The notes: a model not told the origin generated them from the sequence alone. 64,000 bases of DNA from JBQTIU01 sp052387815 (GCA_052387815.1 JBQTIU010000057.1:1-64000), one strand, 5' to 3'; counted from the first letter of the stretch, positions 35,935 to 44,962 are shown. A program made the numbers and translations.

Positions 35935-36750
35935 TCAGGCCGCCCCGCCGAGATAGCTCTCGATCACCGCCGGATGGCGCCGCACCGCGTCGGGCGCGCC
36001 CTCGGCGATCTTGCGGCCGAAGTCGAGCGCCACGACCTGGTCGGCGATGGCCATGACCAGATCGATGCGGTGTTCGACCAGCAGGATCGTGACCAGGTGG
36101 CGGTCGCGGATATCGCGGATCAGCGCGCCGAGCGTCGCGACCTCCTCGTGGTTGAGGCCGGCCGCCGGTTCGTCGAGCAGCAGCAGCCGGGGTCGGCTGG
36201 CCAGCGCGCGCGCCAGTTCGACCCGCTTGCGGGTCCCCAGCGCCAGATCGCTGGCGCGCCTCCCCGCCACCTCCTTGAGCCCGAGGAGGTCGATGAGCGC
36301 GCCCGCGCGGGCGCGCAAGGCGCGCTCGGCGCGCACCGCAAAGGGCAGGCGCAAGCCGTCGGCGAGGACCCCGCCCGACGTCGCGCCGTGGGCGCCGACC
36401 ATGACGTTTTCGAGGACGGTCATGGTCTCGAACAGCGCCAGGTTTTGGAACGTCCGGCTGATGCCCATGGCGGCGACGGCGTGGCGCGGAACCTCGAGGA
36501 GCGAGCGGCCGGCAAAGTAAACCTGCCCTGCTTGGACGCGGTAGATCCGGGACAGGCAGTTGAACAGCGTCGTCTTGCCGGCGCCGTTGGGGCCGATCAA
36601 GGCGCAGATCTGACCCTCCGCGACGGCGAAGGAAACGGCGTCGAGCGCCACGATCCCGCCGAAGCGCACCGACAGGCCCTCGATGCGGAGCAGCGGGGCG
36701 GCGCCGTCCCGGGCGAGCGCGGGCCCGTCAAGGCGAGCGCGGAGCGGCAT
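35935..36750 (-). CDS. livG: Branched-chain amino acid-type ABC ATPase LivG
   Basis: This is a 271-residue ATPase. Walker A is LIGPNGAGKTTLFNCLSRIY near residue 52, Q-loop GISRTFQNLALFETMTV near 98, and Walker B PRLLLLDEPAAGLNHEE near 178. The signature helix reads LALGTRKRVELARAL, a Thr-Arg-Lys variant of the usual LSYGQQRRLEIARAL. Liv systems normally have two different ATPases, LivG and LivF; no livF is present in this locus. Either LivF is borrowed from elsewhere or this subunit works as a homodimer. Confidence 0.92.
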   Translation of the reverse strand: MPLRARLDGPALARDGAAPLLRIEGLSVRFGGIVALDAVSFAVAEGQICALIGPNGAGKTTLFNCLSRIYRVQAGQVYFAGRSLLEVPRHAVAAMGISRTFQNLALFETMTVLENVMVGAHGATSGGVLADGLRLPFAVRAERALRARAGALIDLLGLKEVAGRRASDLALGTRKRVELARALASRPRLLLLDEPAAGLNHEEVATLGALIRDIRDRHLVTILLVEHRIDLVMAIADQVVALDFGRKIAEGAPDAVRRHPAVIESYLGGAA

Positions 36751-36784
36751 GGCGGGATCGCTCCTTAGACGCGGTCCGGACAGG

Positions 36785-37945
36785 CTAGACCGGGTGGCGG
36801 GCGATGAGCTGGCGGGCGATGATCAAGCGCTGGATTTCGTTGGTGCCTTCGCCGATGACGAGCAATGGCGCGTCGCGGTAGAGCCGCTCGACGGTGAATT
36901 CCGTGGAATAGCCGTAGCCGCCGTGGATGCGCATGGATTGGAGTGCGTTCTCGACCGCCGCCTCGGTCGCGAACAGCTTGGCCATCCCTGCCTCCAGGTC
37001 GCAACGCTCGCCCTGGTCGTAGGCGCGGGCCGCCCGCTCGACCAGAAGCCGCGCCGCTTCGGTGCGGGTTGCCATGTCGGCCAGCATCGACTGGATGGCC
37101 TGGTGCTCGGCGATCGGCTTGCCGAAGGTCTTGCGGACCTGCGCGTAGCGGACCGCCTCGTCGAGCGCCGCCTGGGCGACGCCGACCCCGCGCGCCGCGA
37201 CATTGATGCGGCCGAGCTCGAGCCCGGCCATGATCTGCTGGAACCCCCGGCCCTCGACGCCGCCGATCAGGTTGTCGGCCGGGACACGGGCGTCCGCGAA
37301 GGCGAGCTCCGCCGAATCGATCCCCTTGTAGCCGAGCTTTTCGAGCTTGCGCGACACCTTGAAGCCTGGCCCCTTCTCGACCAGCAGCACGCTGATGCCG
37401 CGATGGCGCGGTTCGGCCGTCGGGTCGGTCTTGACCAGCACGGCGAAGCAGCCGCCGTGGATGGCGTTGGTGATCCACATCTTGACGCCGTTGACGACAT
37501 AGTCCTCGCCCTCGCGCCGGGCGCGGGTGCGGATCGCCTGCAGATCGGTCCCGCAATCGGGCTCGGTCAGCGCGATGCCGCCTTTCGGCTCGCCGGCCGC
37601 GAAGCGCGGCAGCCATTTCCGCTTCTGCACGGGCGTGCCGAAGCGCTCGACCAATGCGGCCATGATCAGGTGCGAGTTGAAGAACCCGGCGAGCGACATC
37701 CACACCCGCGCCACGCGCTCGACGATGCGCGCATAGGTCCGGCAGCCGAGGCCGAGCCCGCCGTAGTCGGCGCCGATGGTGGCGCCGAACAGGCCGAGTG
37801 CCTGCATCTTTTCCACCATGTCCTGCGGGTAGACATCGTCATGCTCGAGCCGGTGGACGTGGGGACGGACGTCGCGGTCGAGGAAGCGGTCGATGGCGTC
37901 GAGGAGCGGGCGGTCCTCATCCTCGGGCGGCGATGACACGGCCAT
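36785..37945 (-). CDS. Acyl-CoA dehydrogenase (first)
   Basis: This is a 386-residue FAD flavoprotein that makes an enoyl-CoA and reduces ETF. It has the FAD-loop ALTEPDCGTDLQAIRTRARR near residue 127, VKMWITNAIHGGCFAVLVKT near 154 and the C-terminal IHGGYGYSTEFTVERLYRDA near 342, followed by GEGTNEIQRLIIARQL. The Tyr-Ser-Thr-Glu in GYGYSTEF places the catalytic Glu in the usual short-chain position. It starts one base after the MaoC gene stop. The substrate is unknown, probably a short-chain or branched acyl-CoA of the pathway encoded here. Confidence 0.92.
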   Translation of the reverse strand: MAVSSPPEDEDRPLLDAIDRFLDRDVRPHVHRLEHDDVYPQDMVEKMQALGLFGATIGADYGGLGLGCRTYARIVERVARVWMSLAGFFNSHLIMAALVERFGTPVQKRKWLPRFAAGEPKGGIALTEPDCGTDLQAIRTRARREGEDYVVNGVKMWITNAIHGGCFAVLVKTDPTAEPRHRGISVLLVEKGPGFKVSRKLEKLGYKGIDSAELAFADARVPADNLIGGVEGRGFQQIMAGLELGRINVAARGVGVAQAALDEAVRYAQVRKTFGKPIAEHQAIQSMLADMATRTEAARLLVERAARAYDQGERCDLEAGMAKLFATEAAVENALQSMRIHGGYGYSTEFTVERLYRDAPLLVIGEGTNEIQRLIIARQLIARHPV

Positions 37946-37946
37946 C

Positions 37947-38465
37947 TCAGTACCCCGCCTTGTCGGCGACGGCCTGGCCGCGCTTGGGCACCAGGACCGT
38001 GCGCTCGAAGGTCATGATCACCGTGCCGTCGGCCTTCTTGCCGGTGGTCCTCACCGTCACCAAGCCCTGGGTGGGGCGCGATTCCGATTCGCGCTTGTCG
38101 ATCACTTCGCTCTCGGCATAGAGCGTGTCGCCGACGAACACCGGCGCCACCAGCTTGATGTCCGTCCAGCCCAAATTGGCGATCGCCTTCTGGCTCACGT
38201 CGCTGACGCTCATGCCGGTGACGATCGCCAGCGTGAGCAGGCTGTTGACCACGATCTTGCCGAACTCGCTGTGCGCCGCAAAGGCGGCGTCGAAGTGGAG
38301 GGGGTGGGTGTTCATGGTCAAGAGCGTGAACCAGGTGTTATCGGCCTCCGAGATGGTCCGCCCCGGCCGGTGCTCGTAAACATCGCCGACCGTGAAGTCC
38401 TCGAAACAGCGCCCGATATCCTCGCGATAGCGGTTCCTGCCCACCGCCTTGACGCCGAAGACCAT
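37947..38465 (-). CDS. MaoC-family acyl-CoA hydratase
   Basis: This is a 172-residue hot-dog protein. TISEADNTWFTLLTMNTHPL near residues 40-59 and HFDAAFAAHSEFGK after it are the hydratase signature as found in mesaconyl-CoA/2-methylfumaryl-CoA hydratase-like proteins. IVVNSLLTLAIVTGMSV near 71 and NLGWTDIKLVAPVFVGDTLY near 91 also fit that group. It lies between MmgE/PrpD and an acyl-CoA dehydrogenase with very short spacers, and would hydrate the enoyl-CoA made by that enzyme. Confidence 0.9.
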   Translation of the reverse strand: MVFGVKAVGRNRYREDIGRCFEDFTVGDVYEHRPGRTISEADNTWFTLLTMNTHPLHFDAAFAAHSEFGKIVVNSLLTLAIVTGMSVSDVSQKAIANLGWTDIKLVAPVFVGDTLYAESEVIDKRESESRPTQGLVTVRTTGKKADGTVIMTFERTVLVPKRGQAVADKAGY

Positions 38466-38471
38466 GGCCGC

Positions 38472-39878
38472 CTAGTCCTCGCCCGCCTCGGCGAGCCGGC
38501 CTGGCGGCCGCGCCAAGCGGAAGATGTCGGCCACCTTGGCGCGCTCGAGGTCGATCGCGGCGTCGAACAGTTGCGCCTCGCCGGCGTCGCCGAGGTACGG
38601 GTTGACCAGCGACGAGAACTTGGCCCTGAGCTCGGCCGCGGTGAGGAAATTGTTCGGCTCGCCCTTGGGCGTCAGCACGAACCTTTTATGCACCGTGCCG
38701 TCGTCCATGAAGATCTCGACCCCGCCCGCCATCTGCCTCGGGTAGGCCGCCTCGGCCCGCTGGTCGAGGACCGCCGTGAACCGGCCCATGAGATCGCGGG
38801 TCTTGGGATCGTTGAGATGCGTCGCGTAATCGTCCCAGCCCAGGCGGCCTTCGCGGAGCGCGACGGCGATGCAGAAATGGACGGAGAACTGCCCGTCGAC
38901 CACGTTCCTGGGCCGGCGCTTGTACTCCTGCGGCTCGGCGGTGAGCATGAGTCCCTTCCCGGACAACCCGATTTCCACCGACGCAATGCGGGCGGGATCG
39001 ATCGATTGCTCGCCCCTGAGCGCGATCGCCGCGTCGATCGCGGCGTGCGTGTAACGGCAGGACGGATACGGCTTGACGGCGATGGCGAGCGTTTCCCAGG
39101 TGCTGCCTAAACCCGCGACGGCGGCCTCCGGCCGCGGCGCCGGCGCGTAAGCTCGGAAGAAGCCGTGCTTGCCCTCGAACGCGCGGGCAGCGCCGCGATA
39201 GCCTTGGCGGGCGAATTCGGCGGCCACCAGGCCCGCCATCGCCGCCCAGCCGACCTGGAAGCGCTTGGTCCAGGCGCCGTTGTCGAGGAACTGCAGCGAG
39301 CCCGCGGCTTGGCTCAGCGCGATGCCGAAGGCGTTTTGGATCTGGCTGTGGCTGAGGCGCAGAACGCGCCCCGCGGCGGCGGCGGCGGCGAAGGCGCCGC
39401 AGGTCGCGGTCGGGTGGAAGCCGCGGTCGTAGTGGTCGGCGGGCCCGAGCGCGCGGGCAAGCCGGCAGATGACCTCGTAGCCGGCGACGATGCCGGCCAG
39501 CAGGGCGCGCCCGTCGGCCCCGGCGATCTCCACCGCGGCGAGCGCCGCCGGCACCACCGGCGCGCTGGGGTGAAGCGAGCCTGGCGCGTGGGTGTCGTCG
39601 AAATCGAGGCTGTGCGCAAGCGCCCCGTTGATCAGCGCCGCGCCCGCCGCGCTGTAACCGGCCTCCTCGCCGATGACGTGGCAGGGCCCCTTGGCGAGGC
39701 CGAGCGCCGCCACGGCGCGCAGGGTGGCCGGGGTCGAGTCGCAGTCGTGGCGGGCGCGCAGCGCGATGCCGATCGTGTCGAGCACCAAGAGCTTGGCCCG
39801 CGCCGCCACCTCGGGCGGGATCGCGCCGACATCGAGCGTGGCGGCAAAACGCGCCAGTTCCATGGTCGCTTCGCTCAT
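38472..39878 (-). CDS. MmgE/PrpD-family protein
   Basis: This is a 468-residue member of the family that includes 2-methylcitrate dehydratase, cis-aconitate decarboxylase and iminodisuccinate epimerase. The helical N-domain has ALAHSLDFDDTHAPGSLHPS near residue 89 with the conserved Asp and His residues. GFHPTATCGAFAAAAAAGRV near 152 and AVKPYPSCRYTHAAIDAAIA near 263 are further hallmarks. It is cotranscribed with MaoC, acyl-CoA dehydrogenases and CaiB genes. Many MmgE/PrpD members in such clusters have no assigned reaction; dehydration, isomerisation or decarboxylation of a di- or tricarboxylate is likely. Confidence 0.9.
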   Translation of the reverse strand: MSEATMELARFAATLDVGAIPPEVAARAKLLVLDTIGIALRARHDCDSTPATLRAVAALGLAKGPCHVIGEEAGYSAAGAALINGALAHSLDFDDTHAPGSLHPSAPVVPAALAAVEIAGADGRALLAGIVAGYEVICRLARALGPADHYDRGFHPTATCGAFAAAAAAGRVLRLSHSQIQNAFGIALSQAAGSLQFLDNGAWTKRFQVGWAAMAGLVAAEFARQGYRGAARAFEGKHGFFRAYAPAPRPEAAVAGLGSTWETLAIAVKPYPSCRYTHAAIDAAIALRGEQSIDPARIASVEIGLSGKGLMLTAEPQEYKRRPRNVVDGQFSVHFCIAVALREGRLGWDDYATHLNDPKTRDLMGRFTAVLDQRAEAAYPRQMAGGVEIFMDDGTVHKRFVLTPKGEPNNFLTAAELRAKFSSLVNPYLGDAGEAQLFDAAIDLERAKVADIFRLARPPGRLAEAGED

Positions 39879-39892
39879 CCCCGTCCTCCCTA

Positions 39893-39996
39893 GGGCGGGG
39901 CTTAAGACCCGCCCGAACGGGCGGGTTTGAACCCCCCCCTACATGAACATGAACCGTCCCATCCCTTGTAGGGGCGGGTTTGAAACCCGCCCTCAC
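39893..39996. repeat. Cluster of GC-rich palindromic repeats (family A)
   Basis: Three related palindromes occupy the gap between the PrpD and second acyl-CoA dehydrogenase genes: GGGCGGGGCTTAAGACCCGC (39893 on), GGGCGGGTTTGAACCC (39919 on) and TAGGGGCGGGTTTGAAACCC (39969 on). The same core recurs at 49852-49998 and 61860-61880. They resemble dispersed intergenic REP-type elements. Confidence 0.7.
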
Positions 39997-40006
39997 TATG
40001 CGCTCT

Positions 40007-41185
40007 TCAATACGAGCGTTTCATGCCCAGGATGTGCTCGCCGATGTAGGACAATACCATGTTGTTGGAGATCGGGGCGGTCCGGAATAGACGCGCCTCG
40101 CGCCATTTGCGCTCGATGTCGTATTCGCGGGCGAAGGCGAACCCGCCGAAGGTCTGGAAGCAGGTGTCGGCGGCGTTCCAGCCCGCTTCCGAGGCGAGCA
40201 GCTTTGCCAGGTTGGCGGCCGCGCCGCAATCGCGGCCCGCATCGAACAGCGCCGCCGCCTTGCGGGCCATGAGATCGGCCGCCTCGGTCTCGGCATAGGC
40301 GCGGGCGAGCGGGAACTGGATGCCCTGGTTCTGGCCGATCGGCCGGCCGAAGACCACGCGCTCATTGGCATAAGCGACGGCGCGGGCGATGAAATAGCGG
40401 GCATCGCCCAACGCCTCGGCGGCGATCAGCACGCGCTCGGCGTTCATGCCGTCGAGGATGTAGCGGAAGCCCCGCCCCTCCTCGCCGATCAGGCTGTCCG
40501 CAGGCACGCGCAGATCGTTGAAGAAGACCTCGGTGGTGCTGTGGTTGATCATGGCGTCGATCGGCCGGATGTCGAGGCCGCGCCCCTGCGCCTGGCGCAC
40601 ATCGATGAGGAACACCGACAGCCCCTCGGTGCGCCGGCGCACCAGATCGGCGGGCGTGGTGCGGGCGAGCAGCAGCATGAGATCGGAGTGAAGGGCGCGG
40701 CTCGTCCACACCTTCTGGCCGTTGATCACGTAATGCGTGGCCCCCTCGCGCACGGCGCGGGTCTTGAGCTGGGTGGTATCGCTGCCGGTGCTCGGCTCGG
40801 TGACGCCGAAGGCCTGCAACCGCAACGCCCCGCTTGCGATCTCCGGCAGGTAGCGCCGTTTCTGCTCGGCGCTGCCGTGCCGAAGCAGGGTCCCCATGAT
40901 GTACATCTGGGCGTGGCAGGCGCCGGCATTGCCGCCGCATTTGTGGATCGTTTCCAGGATCACCGCGGCGGCGCGCAAGGGCAGGCCCGCGCCGCCGTAG
41001 TCCTCAGGGATCAGCGCGCCCAGGAACCCGGCTTGGGTGAGCGCACCAACGAACTCGGTCGGGTAGTCGCTGCCGTCCTCGAGCTGGCGCCAATAGGCGC
41101 CGGGGAACCGTGAGCAGATCCGCGTCACCGCGGCGCGGATCTCGGGCCAGTCCTCCTCGAGGATCATGGCAAGGCCGGCGCTCAT
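40007..41185 (-). CDS. Acyl-CoA dehydrogenase (second)
   Basis: This is a 392-residue flavoprotein of the same superfamily as 36785-37945 but clearly different. It has GVTEPSTGSDTTQLKTRAVR near residue 128, YVINGQKVWTSRALHSDLML near 152 and the C-terminal QTFGGFAFAREYDIERKWRE near 346, then ISNNMVLSYIGEHILGM. The G-G-F-A-F-A-x-E-Y-D variant differs from typical straight-chain enzymes, suggesting a branched or dicarboxylic acyl-CoA substrate. A repeat cluster separates it from PrpD. Two dehydrogenases in one operon may act on two intermediates or form a heteromer. Confidence 0.91.
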   Translation of the reverse strand: MSAGLAMILEEDWPEIRAAVTRICSRFPGAYWRQLEDGSDYPTEFVGALTQAGFLGALIPEDYGGAGLPLRAAAVILETIHKCGGNAGACHAQMYIMGTLLRHGSAEQKRRYLPEIASGALRLQAFGVTEPSTGSDTTQLKTRAVREGATHYVINGQKVWTSRALHSDLMLLLARTTPADLVRRRTEGLSVFLIDVRQAQGRGLDIRPIDAMINHSTTEVFFNDLRVPADSLIGEEGRGFRYILDGMNAERVLIAAEALGDARYFIARAVAYANERVVFGRPIGQNQGIQFPLARAYAETEAADLMARKAAALFDAGRDCGAAANLAKLLASEAGWNAADTCFQTFGGFAFAREYDIERKWREARLFRTAPISNNMVLSYIGEHILGMKRSY

Positions 41186-41224
41186 CGCGCCCCTGCCGCC
41201 CGGCCGCCGGCCGCGACCATTTCG

Positions 41225-41390
41225 GCAATGACGCTCTCCAGGGGGAGAGGGTGGCGAGCGATAGCGAGCCGCGCGAGGCGCTGCCTCGCGAGGGGCAGCG
41301 CCGACGTCGGTTGCGCTGGCCCCTCACCCGTCGCTGCGCGGCGACCTCTCCCCACGGGAGAGGTGAAGCGATCGATCTCGCGGCGTCCGA
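41225..41390. repeat. Intergenic palindromic repeat (family B)
   Basis: The 233-base gap between CaiB and the second acyl-CoA dehydrogenase has no gene. It contains GCGAGGCGCTGCCTCGC (a perfect hairpin, near 41274), then CCCCTCACCCGTCGCTGCGC and CTCTCCCCACGGGAGAGG (41351-41368). A near-identical GCGAGGCGTTGCCTCGC occurs near 50036, so this element is dispersed in the genome. Confidence 0.6.
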
Positions 41391-41418
41391 ATGCAATTGC
41401 CCTCCTGCTTGCCATGTC

Positions 41419-42570
41419 TTACCTCGGGTTGAGCACCGCCGCGCCGAGCACGGCTTCGGTGTCGGCGCCGAGCGCGGGCGCCGCTGGCCCGAGCGGTGGG
41501 CGCTCGCCGTCGAAGGACAGCGGCAGGCCGATGAGCTCGAAGCGTCCGCCCGCCGTGGTCTGCAGGAGGTCGAGCGCCTTGGTCTGGGGATGCGCGAGCA
41601 CCGCATCCATGGTTTGGATCGGCGCATTGGGGATGCCGGCCTCGTCGAGCACGGCCTGCCAATGGCCGCGCGGCCGGGCGCCGAGGATGGGTTCGATCTC
41701 GAAGTTGAGCGCCGCGCGGTGGCGCGCGCGGGCGGGATTGGTGCGGAAGCGGTCGTCGGTGAGCCAGGCCGGCCGTCCGAGCGCTTCCGCCAGCTTGGCG
41801 AATAGGCGGTCGTTGGAGGCGGCGACGATCAGGTAGCCGTCGGCGCACAGATAGGCCTGGTACGGGGCAATGCCGCGCACCCCCGACCCATGGCGCGTCG
41901 GCGCCTCGCCGGTCGCCAGGGCGTCGGCGGCATAGAAGGTCATCCAGGCGAGCGCGGTCTCGAACAGCGAGGCATCGACGATGACGCCCTTGCCGCTCGC
42001 GGCCCGGCGGGCCAGCGCCGCGAGCACGCCGATGGCGCACCACATGCCGGTGCCCATGTCGATGACCGAAATCCCGCAGCGCACCGGCGGGCGTCCCTCC
42101 TCGCCGGTGACGCTCATGATGCCGCCGAAGGCCTGCACGAGGGCATCGTAGCCCGGCCGCCGGGCGAGCGGCCCCTTGGCGCCGAAGGCGTGGAGATTGC
42201 AGTAGATGAGCCGCGGATTGGCGCGCATGAGCGAGGGCCCGTCGAGGCCGTATTTGGCGACCGTGCCCGGCCGCAAGTTCTGGAGCACGACATCGGCTTC
42301 GTGGACGATGAAGCGCTTGAGCCGATCGAGCTCGCTCGCCTGCGCGAGGTCGACCACGACCGACCGCTTGGCGCGGTTGAGCGCCGCGAAGATCGTCGCC
42401 ACGCCGTGCCAGAAGGGCGGGCCCCAGCCGCGGGCGTCGTCGCCCTCCGGCCGCTCCACCTTGATGACCTTGGCGCCGAGCCCAGCGAGGATCGCGGTGC
42501 CGAAGGGGCCGGCGACATTGCTGCCAAGCTCGACGACGGTGAGGCCGGCGAGCGGAAGAGGGGTTGTCAT
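41419..42570 (-). CDS. CaiB/BaiF-family (class III) CoA-transferase
   Basis: This is a 383-residue transferase that moves CoA between carboxylates. The N-terminus reads LAGLTVVELGSNVAGPFGTA, then ILAGLGAKVIKVERPEGDDA. LNRAKRSVVVDLAQ near 69 and YDALVQAFGGIMSVTGEEGR near 143 contain the conserved segment. The catalytic Asp is probably in ISVIDMGTGMWCAIGVLAAL near 168. It heads the operon and most likely activates the imported acid as its CoA ester for the acyl-CoA dehydrogenases and hydratase that follow. Confidence 0.93.
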   Translation of the reverse strand: MTTPLPLAGLTVVELGSNVAGPFGTAILAGLGAKVIKVERPEGDDARGWGPPFWHGVATIFAALNRAKRSVVVDLAQASELDRLKRFIVHEADVVLQNLRPGTVAKYGLDGPSLMRANPRLIYCNLHAFGAKGPLARRPGYDALVQAFGGIMSVTGEEGRPPVRCGISVIDMGTGMWCAIGVLAALARRAASGKGVIVDASLFETALAWMTFYAADALATGEAPTRHGSGVRGIAPYQAYLCADGYLIVAASNDRLFAKLAEALGRPAWLTDDRFRTNPARARHRAALNFEIEPILGARPRGHWQAVLDEAGIPNAPIQTMDAVLAHPQTKALDLLQTTAGGRFELIGLPLSFDGERPPLGPAAPALGADTEAVLGAAVLNPR

Positions 42571-42668
42571 GGGGGCCGGTCCTCCCTCGGCGACTCATCC
42601 GGTTGTCCGAGCAACCTCGCGCTCGCCCGGTCGGCCGTCAATCGGCGAGCCCGGGCGCGCGGCGTGGA

Positions 42669-44105
42669 TCAGTTCGCCTCGACGACCTTGTCGAGCGCGC
42701 GCGTCGACAAGACCGCCACCGCCTGATTGACGGCCAGCCGCGCCTTGGCCTGGGCGAGCCAGTCGGCGAGGAAGGCCGCCTCTTGCTCGTCGAGCTTCGA
42801 GATCTCCTCGATCGCCCGGCCGAGCTGCCCTTGGGCGAGGCTGCCCTCGGCGAGCATCACGGCGGCGGCGACGCGACCGTTCCGGGCGACGCCGAAGGCG
42901 CTTGGCGAAGCTAACAGAGATGCGATCCAGGCCCCCAGGCGGTCGGTCCAGGTTCGGTTGTCGCCGGTATCGGGCCGCGGGACGCGGGCGGCAATCAGAG
43001 CGAACCCGTCGCGCAGTTCCGCCACCGTCGCCACGCCGGACGGCGCATAAGCGCTCAAGGCGGCGAGCACGGGCAAGAGTTCGCCGTCCTCGCCCGCCAC
43101 CGCGCGCACGGCCGCGGCTTCGCGCACATACGGCCGCGAGGTGGCGAGCGCGGCGCGGAGCTGCAATGTCACCAACAGCAGCCGGTCGGCCGCGCGGGCG
43201 ACGTTCCGCAAATCGCCGACGCTGCGCTCGCTCGCTTCGACCCGCCCGACGACCGCCACGACCGCGCCGCCCACCGCATCGATGCGCGCCGACACCTCGT
43301 CGGTGCCGCGTTGGACCGCATTGATCCGGCCGTCGGTGACCGCCAGCGCGCCGGCGAGCGTCTCGAGCCGGCCCGACAGGTCTTTGCCACCGCGTTCGGC
43401 CGTCGCGACCCGGCCGGCGAGCTCGGCCGCGCCGCCGTCCGCCGCATCGAAGCGTCCCCGCGCCGCGCGCACCCAGGCCTCGAGATCGCCGATCCGCGCC
43501 GCGCGCTCGCCCGCACCCTGCTCGATCGCCTCGAGGCGGGCGGTCAGCGCGCCGCCGCCGCTTTCCACCGTACCGACGCGGCCGCGGACCCCGCCGATGT
43601 CGGCTTGGGCCTTGCCGAGCTCCAGCGACAGCGCCGCCAGCCGGTCGTCGAGCGCGGCGAGTCGGCCTTCGAGCGCCTCGACCCGCGTCCCATCGCCGGG
43701 TCGGGCTGGAAGGAAGGAGATTTCGCCGCGGCCCACGGCGGGGCTGCCCGCGGGCGCAAGCAGGGCCTCGCTCAACGCGGCCAAGCGCCGGTCGAGCGCC
43801 TCGACCTCGCCCATATCCGCCCGCGGAGCGATCAAAAGGTCGACGATCCGGCTGCCGGCGTATCTCTCCTTCAGCCATGGCGCCAGGCTCGGCAGCGCGA
43901 CCGCAAACGCGGCGATGAGAACGGCGAGCGAGGCCAGGCAGGTCGCGAACACCGCCAGCCCGGCGCCGCGCCGCCGCGCCGTCTCGGCGCGCGCAGGCGC
44001 GGGCGGCCGGGGTCCGGGCGCCGCTGCCGTGGCGGCGGGAAACTGCCGGGCGAGCTCGGCAAGCGCGTCCTCACCGATCCTCGGAATCGATTTCCTGTTG
44101 GCCAT
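42669..44105 (-). CDS. Mitofilin-like (COG4223-type) single-pass membrane protein
   Basis: This is a 478-residue protein. Residues 48-72 form one transmembrane helix (GLAVFATCLASLAVLIAAFA...). A long periplasmic region, 90-330, has heptad-like units (RVEALEGRLAALDDRLAALS, RLETLAGALAVTDGRI). A C-terminal helical domain includes ALSAYAPSGVATVAELRDGF and AEGSLAQGQLGRAIEEISKL, ending with ARLAVNQAVAVLSTRALDKV. That ending matches alphaproteobacterial homologues of Mic60/mitofilin. The protein at 50084-50824 has a similar C-terminal domain. It is adjacent to a ParA-like ATPase gene. The true mitofilin homologue normally sits by hemC/hemD, so this may be a paralogue. The start has no better alternative. 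Confidence 0.7.
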   Translation of the reverse strand: MANRKSIPRIGEDALAELARQFPAATAAAPGPRPPAPARAETARRRGAGLAVFATCLASLAVLIAAFAVALPSLAPWLKERYAGSRIVDLLIAPRADMGEVEALDRRLAALSEALLAPAGSPAVGRGEISFLPARPGDGTRVEALEGRLAALDDRLAALSLELGKAQADIGGVRGRVGTVESGGGALTARLEAIEQGAGERAARIGDLEAWVRAARGRFDAADGGAAELAGRVATAERGGKDLSGRLETLAGALAVTDGRINAVQRGTDEVSARIDAVGGAVVAVVGRVEASERSVGDLRNVARAADRLLLVTLQLRAALATSRPYVREAAAVRAVAGEDGELLPVLAALSAYAPSGVATVAELRDGFALIAARVPRPDTGDNRTWTDRLGAWIASLLASPSAFGVARNGRVAAAVMLAEGSLAQGQLGRAIEEISKLDEQEAAFLADWLAQAKARLAVNQAVAVLSTRALDKVVEAN

Positions 44106-44154
44106 CGGCCCCCCGCCCCTCAATCCGCCGCGGCCAAGCTTACCGGAAACCGCC

Positions 44155-44796
44155 TCACCATTCCAGCCGCTCGAGCTCGGCCGCCACGGCCGCGACGTCG
44201 AGCGCCGCCGGGCTGCCCGGCGCCAGGACGCTCGGCGAGGAGCCGTGATACGTGGCCTCCTGGAAAATGGCCCGGTCGTCCAGCTTGGCCTCGAGCGGGT
44301 CGGCGTTCAGCGCCACGAGCTGCTCGCGGGTGTGCCTGGCGACGGATGTGCGCTTGACCCGGCTCAACAATGTCACCGCCTTGATGTCGCGCTTGGTCAG
44401 CCTCGAGGCGCTGTCGACGACCTTGCGGATGCGCAGGGCCTCGAACACGTTGGCCTCGTCGGTCATGACCGGGATCAGCACCAGATCGGCGACCCCGATC
44501 GCGAACACCGCCGCCTGGTTCCCGAACCCGGCGCAGTCGACCAGCACGTAGTCGTGGCCCTCGGCGAGGTCGGCGATCGTCTGCATGATCGCGTGCTCGT
44601 CGAACACGGTACGCAAGGTCATTTGCGACAGGAAATTGCCCTTCGCATGCCAGCGCGTCAGCGTCCGGTTCGGATCGGCGTCGACGAGCGCCACCTTGCG
44701 GCCGGCCACGTGCCAGTGTGCCGCAAGACAGACCACCGCCGTCGACTTGCCCGCCCCGCCCTTGCCCGTCGCCGCAACCAGAACCCGACCGGTCAT
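44155..44796 (-). CDS. Orphan ParA/MinD-type ATPase
   Basis: This is a 213-residue ATPase with the deviant Walker A VAATGKGGAGKSTAVVCLAA near residue 7, Walker A' VALVDADPNRTLTRWHAKGN near 34, and YVLVDCAGFGNQAAVFAIGV near 79 as Walker B. Strong GGGAAGGAA precedes the ATG at 44796. No parB or parS-like site is seen next to it. Such orphan ParA proteins position protein complexes at the membrane or poles. The neighbouring mitofilin-like protein is a conceivable partner, since the pair lies in one orientation 49 bases apart. Confidence 0.88.
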   Translation of the reverse strand: MTGRVLVAATGKGGAGKSTAVVCLAAHWHVAGRKVALVDADPNRTLTRWHAKGNFLSQMTLRTVFDEHAIMQTIADLAEGHDYVLVDCAGFGNQAAVFAIGVADLVLIPVMTDEANVFEALRIRKVVDSASRLTKRDIKAVTLLSRVKRTSVARHTREQLVALNADPLEAKLDDRAIFQEATYHGSSPSVLAPGSPAALDVAAVAAELERLEW

Positions 44797-44962
44797 TTCC
44801 TTCCCTCGGACCCGCGTGCCGGCGGGGCTCGACTCGCAACATAGCATCAAACGCCGACGCCATGAAGATCCCTCGCCCGGCCGATTGCTCGGCGGCTGGC
44901 GATCGTGTTAAGAAACAGGCCGTGCCGCGATCCCGGATTTGTCCCTCAAGCCGGAGCGCTCG

